From assembly GCA_027311185.1 (NCBI GenBank), contig DAICZK010000073.1:1-7040 (forward strand): a stretch of 7,040 bases of DNA. The letters run 5' to 3'. Positions 4,653-7,040 of this stretch are shown one piece after another. The notes beneath the pieces were generated by a model. It searched no databases. It saw only the letters and a list, made by a program, of their open reading frames with translations, and was not told where the DNA came from. A program made the translations under genes and the position numbers. Position 1 is the stretch's first letter, and each line of letters begins with the position of its first letter. The stretch is from Sulfuriferula sp. (GTDB lineage: Bacteria > Pseudomonadota > Gammaproteobacteria > Burkholderiales > Sulfuriferulaceae).

Positions 4653-5339
4653 ATGACCGCAGGCTGCCTGACACGCACGCGCTGGCACGTGACCGACAAT
4701 ATCGCCGAGGCGGCGTTGCGTCGGATAGCGGATGCTGCGACGCAGTCATTGCGCGAACGCGGCTGTTTCCATCTGGTGCTCGCGGGCGGCGGCACGCCGC
4801 GCGCCTTGTACCAGCGGATGCCGGAGCTGCAAACGGACTGGTCGCGCTGGCATATCTGGTTCGGCGACGAGCGCTGCCTGCCGGTTGACGACGCCGAGCG
4901 AAATAGCCTGATGGCGTATCAGGCGTGGTTGCACGACAGCGCTATCCCTGCTGCGCAGATTCATCTCATGCATGCCGAGTGGGGCGGCAAATCGGCGGCG
5001 GCAGATTATCTCGACCAATTGCGCGGGGTGGGCCGCTTCGATGTGGTATTGCTGGGTTTGGGCGAGGACGGGCACACCGCAAGCCTGTTTCCGGGGCAGA
5101 CGAGCGAGGATGCGGCCGATGCGCTGGCCGTGAGCCATGCGCCCAAACCTCCGCCGGAGCGCGTCAGCTTGAGTGCGCGGCGTTTGAGCGATGCGGCGAT
5201 GGTGCTGTTTCTGGTCGCCGGGGCAGGCAAACGCGATGCCGTGGCAGCGTGGCGTCGTGGCGCGCCGATTCCGGCGGCTAGCATTTGCCCCTTAGCGGGT
5301 GTCGATGTGCTGGTCGCGCCGGAGTGCATGGCGACGTAG
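4653..5339 (+). CDS. pgl: 6-phosphogluconolactonase
   Basis: Pgl hydrolyses 6-phosphogluconolactone to 6-phosphogluconate, the second step of the oxidative pentose phosphate and Entner-Doudoroff routes, in the cytoplasm. The 228-residue length fits the DevB/Pgl family. Diagnostic blocks appear in order. LAGGGTPR (43-50) is the phosphate-binding loop. WFGDERCLP (69-77) and NSLMAYQ (84-90) follow. LGLGEDGHTASLFPG (134-148) holds the catalytic acid/His region, and PPERVSLS comes at 167-174. The ATG at 4653 has GGAAGG eight bases upstream; a TTG one codon earlier is less likely. The usual partner zwf is not adjacent, since upstream is a REP-bearing gap and downstream is a convergent gene only 24 bases away. 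The ribosome site may be folded into a hairpin. Confidence 0.94.
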   Translation: MTAGCLTRTRWHVTDNIAEAALRRIADAATQSLRERGCFHLVLAGGGTPRALYQRMPELQTDWSRWHIWFGDERCLPVDDAERNSLMAYQAWLHDSAIPAAQIHLMHAEWGGKSAAADYLDQLRGVGRFDVVLLGLGEDGHTASLFPGQTSEDAADALAVSHAPKPPPERVSLSARRLSDAAMVLFLVAGAGKRDAVAAWRRGAPIPAASICPLAGVDVLVAPECMAT

Positions 5340-5363
5340 CGACGAGTGCGGGCGCAGCCGTTA

Positions 5364-5795
5364 TCAGGCTGGGAAAAAATCCTGCTCCAGCGCCTGCGCC
5401 ATGCTCCACGGACATGACGCGGGGAAGGTGTCCAGGCCTGTTTCTGCAATAGTTCTGGCAATGGCGTCCGCCCAGGCGCCTTCAAGCCAGTGGCTGTTGT
5501 CGAGCAATGAATTCAGGCTGGGTGTTTCTTCGAGATGCAGGGCAATGGCGCGACGCTGCTCCTTGATGGTGCGTTGCCAGCTCGAACCACGACGTTCGGG
5601 CTGGTGCTGCCATTTGAGCAGATGGCACAGCAGGATAGCCATGCGGCTGGTCAGTTCGCGTTTCTCGCTTTTGCCCACGTCCTCGATCTCCTCGGCGATA
5701 TGTTCGATATCGATTTCCGCGAGCTTGCCCGAGCGCAGCAGAGCAACCTGTTCCTGTGCCCAAACGATCACATCGGTTTCATAGTTGGTTGCCAT
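5364..5795 (-). CDS. DUF29 family protein
   Basis: This 143-residue protein is a full-length DUF29 member; the biochemical function of the family is unknown. The hallmarks run in order: YETDVIVWAQEQVALLRSG near the N-terminus, then IDIEHIAEEIEDVGKSEKRE (28-47) and LTSRMAILLCHLLKWQHQPE (48-67). Next are RGSSWQRTIKEQRRAI and PSLNSLL, and the terminal block is TFPASCPWSMAQALEQDF. It is predicted to be soluble and mostly helical. The ATG at 5793-5795 follows a G-rich stretch (GGGGGG) serving as a modest ribosome site. It starts 29 bases after the rnfE stop on the same strand, so it is probably the last gene of the rnf transcript, although nth often follows rnf genes instead. A role with Rnf is not established; DUF29 genes are often scattered as multicopy accessory genes. 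Confidence 0.92.
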   Translation of the reverse strand: MATNYETDVIVWAQEQVALLRSGKLAEIDIEHIAEEIEDVGKSEKRELTSRMAILLCHLLKWQHQPERRGSSWQRTIKEQRRAIALHLEETPSLNSLLDNSHWLEGAWADAIARTIAETGLDTFPASCPWSMAQALEQDFFPA

Positions 5796-5824
5796 GACGC
5801 CCCCCGATCAGAACCATTCAAGCG

Positions 5825-6502
5825 TTAAGCAGGCGACGAGGTAAGCGGCATATAGGTCGCAGTCTTGCGCTGAGCGCGCTGATCCCACCAGTTACGCAGT
5901 GCGATGATCATGCCCAAGCCGAAAAATGCGCCGGGAGGCAGGATGGCCAGCAAAAATCCAGGATAATTCGGAATGACGTGTATCACCCAGTTTTTTGCGA
6001 TCGGGCCGAAAGCCAGATCGATGCCCGAGAGCAGCGTGCCTTTGCCTATCAGTTCGCGCACCGCGCCCAGCGTCACCAGAACCAGCGTGACGCCCAGCCC
6101 CATCATCAGGCCGTCGAGCAGAGACGGCAGGACGGGATTTTTTGCCGCAAAGGTTTCGGTGCGAGCGAGCACGATGCAGTTCGTGACGATGAGCGGGACG
6201 AAGATGCCGAGCACGAGGTAGAGGGGATGAATAAACGCATTCATCGACATGTCGATGATCGTGACGAGCGCGGCGATGATCAGGATGAAAATCGGAATGC
6301 GCGTTTCCTGAGATACCAGATTGCGCACCGACGATACGCCGGCATTGCTGAATGCCATGACCAGCGCGGTTGCCAGCCCCAGCCCCATGGCGTTGACGAC
6401 GTTGTTGCTGATGGCCAACAGCGGGCACAGGCCCAGCAGTTGTATCATGCCCGGATTCTGTTTCCACAGGCCGTTGGTGATGATTTCGCGATAAGAACTC
6501 AT
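5825..6502 (-). CDS. rnfE: Ion-translocating electron transport complex subunit RnfE/RsxE
   Basis: RnfE is one of the two homologous membrane subunits (RnfA and RnfE, related to NqrE and NqrD) of the Rnf complex. The complex couples electron flow between NADH and ferredoxin to ion movement across the inner membrane; in some gammaproteobacteria (Rsx) it keeps SoxR reduced. The 225-residue protein begins MSSYREIITNGLWKQNPGMI and has about six membrane helices. It shows the two conserved cysteine half-helices, GLCPLLA (Cys26) and VTNCIVLAR (Cys109), which bind the intramembrane iron-sulphur centre in this family. LPPGAFFGLG and a basic tail end the protein. A GGAG ribosome site lies about eight bases before the ATG. 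The ATG overlaps the rnfG stop codon (ATGA), so translation is coupled and the gene order G-E is the normal one. Confidence 0.95.
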   Translation of the reverse strand: MSSYREIITNGLWKQNPGMIQLLGLCPLLAISNNVVNAMGLGLATALVMAFSNAGVSSVRNLVSQETRIPIFILIIAALVTIIDMSMNAFIHPLYLVLGIFVPLIVTNCIVLARTETFAAKNPVLPSLLDGLMMGLGVTLVLVTLGAVRELIGKGTLLSGIDLAFGPIAKNWVIHVIPNYPGFLLAILPPGAFFGLGMIIALRNWWDQRAQRKTATYMPLTSSPA

Positions 6503-7040
6503 GATTTGGCTCCAGCGTTAGTTGCAAACAATGCTGCGTGGTGCAGGTTGACATATTGTAACGCATGATGCACGGCTTTGATCACCGCGCGCGGCGTAAT
6601 CGTCGCCCCGGCCATGAAGTCGAATTGACCGCCGTCTTTCTTGACCTTCCAGCCGCCGGCACCGGGATTGCTGAGCGATTTGCCGTCAAATAGGTGTATC
6701 CACGGGCTTTTCGTGACATCGATATAATCGCCAAGGCCCGGCGTTTCCTTATGCGCGACGACACGCACGCCGGATAGCTCGCCTTGCGCGGTCACTCCCA
6801 CGAGCAACTCTATGTTACCTGCGTATCCGTCGGGTGCTGTTGCTTCCAAGACAACGGCAGTCGGGATTTGGTTCAACCGGGCTTGCCAGGCCAGGCTGCG
6901 CTTGTCGGTGCCGAGCAGCGGGTCGGGCGCGAGGCTGATCTGGTTCTTGAGCAAATCGTTGTTGTAGCTGTGGGGCAGCAGCGTCTGCGCAACCAGCAAA
7001 CGACGCGCGTCGCTTTCGTTTTTCTCGATGGCCGTATGGG
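6499..7040 (-). CDS. rnfG: Electron transport complex subunit RnfG/RsxG, 5' end outside window
   Basis: RnfG is a membrane-anchored periplasmic flavoprotein of the Rnf complex and carries a covalently bound FMN. The visible 179 residues (frame open from 7038 to the edge) lack the N-terminal membrane anchor, which lies beyond the window. They start in the periplasmic domain, with RRLLVAQTLLP and later YAGNIELLVGVTAQGELSGV. HKETPGLGDYID and the flavinylation region MAGATITPRAV follow. The family motif is usually written S/T-G-A-T with FMN on the threonine. Here the first residue is alanine (AGAT) but the acceptor threonine is present. The gene ends in an ATGA overlap with rnfE. A TTG at 6999 could be mistaken for a start, but the frame continues with family-like residues (AIEKNESDARR), so it is internal. 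rnfABCD would be expected further upstream on this strand. Confidence 0.93.
   Translation of the reverse strand, partial: HTAIEKNESDARRLLVAQTLLPHSYNNDLLKNQISLAPDPLLGTDKRSLAWQARLNQIPTAVVLEATAPDGYAGNIELLVGVTAQGELSGVRVVAHKETPGLGDYIDVTKSPWIHLFDGKSLSNPGAGGWKVKKDGGQFDFMAGATITPRAVIKAVHHALQYVNLHHAALFATNAGAKS

Noticed and set aside
4415..4795. A 126-codon minus-strand frame crossing the REP pair
   Set aside because: It runs through the repeat and opposite the pgl N-terminus, with no ribosome site or conserved motif.
5340..5363. Bidirectional terminator between pgl and the DUF29 gene
   Set aside because: Only a 5-bp CAGCC/GGCTG pairing is visible nearby and the A/T run is on the wrong side for either transcript.
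5978..6568. A 196-codon open frame on the plus strand
   Set aside because: It lies opposite rnfE and the end of rnfG, which have clear family motifs. Its composition (many D, Q, H, R) is typical of an antisense artefact.

Overview
The window looks like part of a proteobacterial chromosome, most likely gammaproteobacterial and possibly betaproteobacterial. The supporting signs are a type IV pilin gene behind a near-perfect sigma-54 promoter, PlsY, 6-phosphogluconolactonase, an Rnf/Rsx electron-transport operon, a DUF29 gene and a Pseudomonas-type REP inverted pair. The genus cannot be fixed from these genes. No rRNA, tRNA, CRISPR array or intact insertion sequence was recognised.

Layout. (1) Positions 1-300, minus strand: the 5' half of a pilA-like major pilin gene, with its ribosome binding site, a stem-loop at the predicted mRNA 5' end and a -24/-12 promoter. 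(2) Positions 300-670: AT-rich upstream DNA, then sequence with no convincing gene. (3) Positions 670-2729: an accessory block of toxin-antitoxin type genes. It holds an RHH antitoxin and PIN-domain toxin pair (minus strand, start/stop overlapping by one base), a decayed RelE toxin fragment, and a zeta-toxin-family kinase gene (plus strand). The last 188 bp of the zeta gene are shared, in another frame, with a 72-residue unknown gene that has a strong Shine-Dalgarno. (4) Positions 2935-4374, plus strand: plsY (acyl-phosphate glycerol-3-phosphate acyltransferase), then an unrecognised protein with a helical N-terminus and three membrane segments, probably co-transcribed. (5) Positions 4375-4652: a REP-like inverted pair, a small hairpin and a possible translational control region. 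(6) Positions 4653-5339: pgl. (7) Positions 5364-7040, minus strand: rnfG (cut by the window edge), rnfE and a DUF29 gene in one tight cluster, convergent with pgl.

How the genes relate. The flanking genes are housekeeping: pilus assembly, phospholipid synthesis, the oxidative pentose phosphate pathway and membrane redox coupling. The insert between pilA and plsY looks like an exchange hotspot for small toxin modules, with both live and decayed parts. The most unusual element is the zeta-family kinase with no recognisable upstream epsilon-type antitoxin but with a nested, out-of-frame downstream gene, which is a candidate antitoxin or partner.
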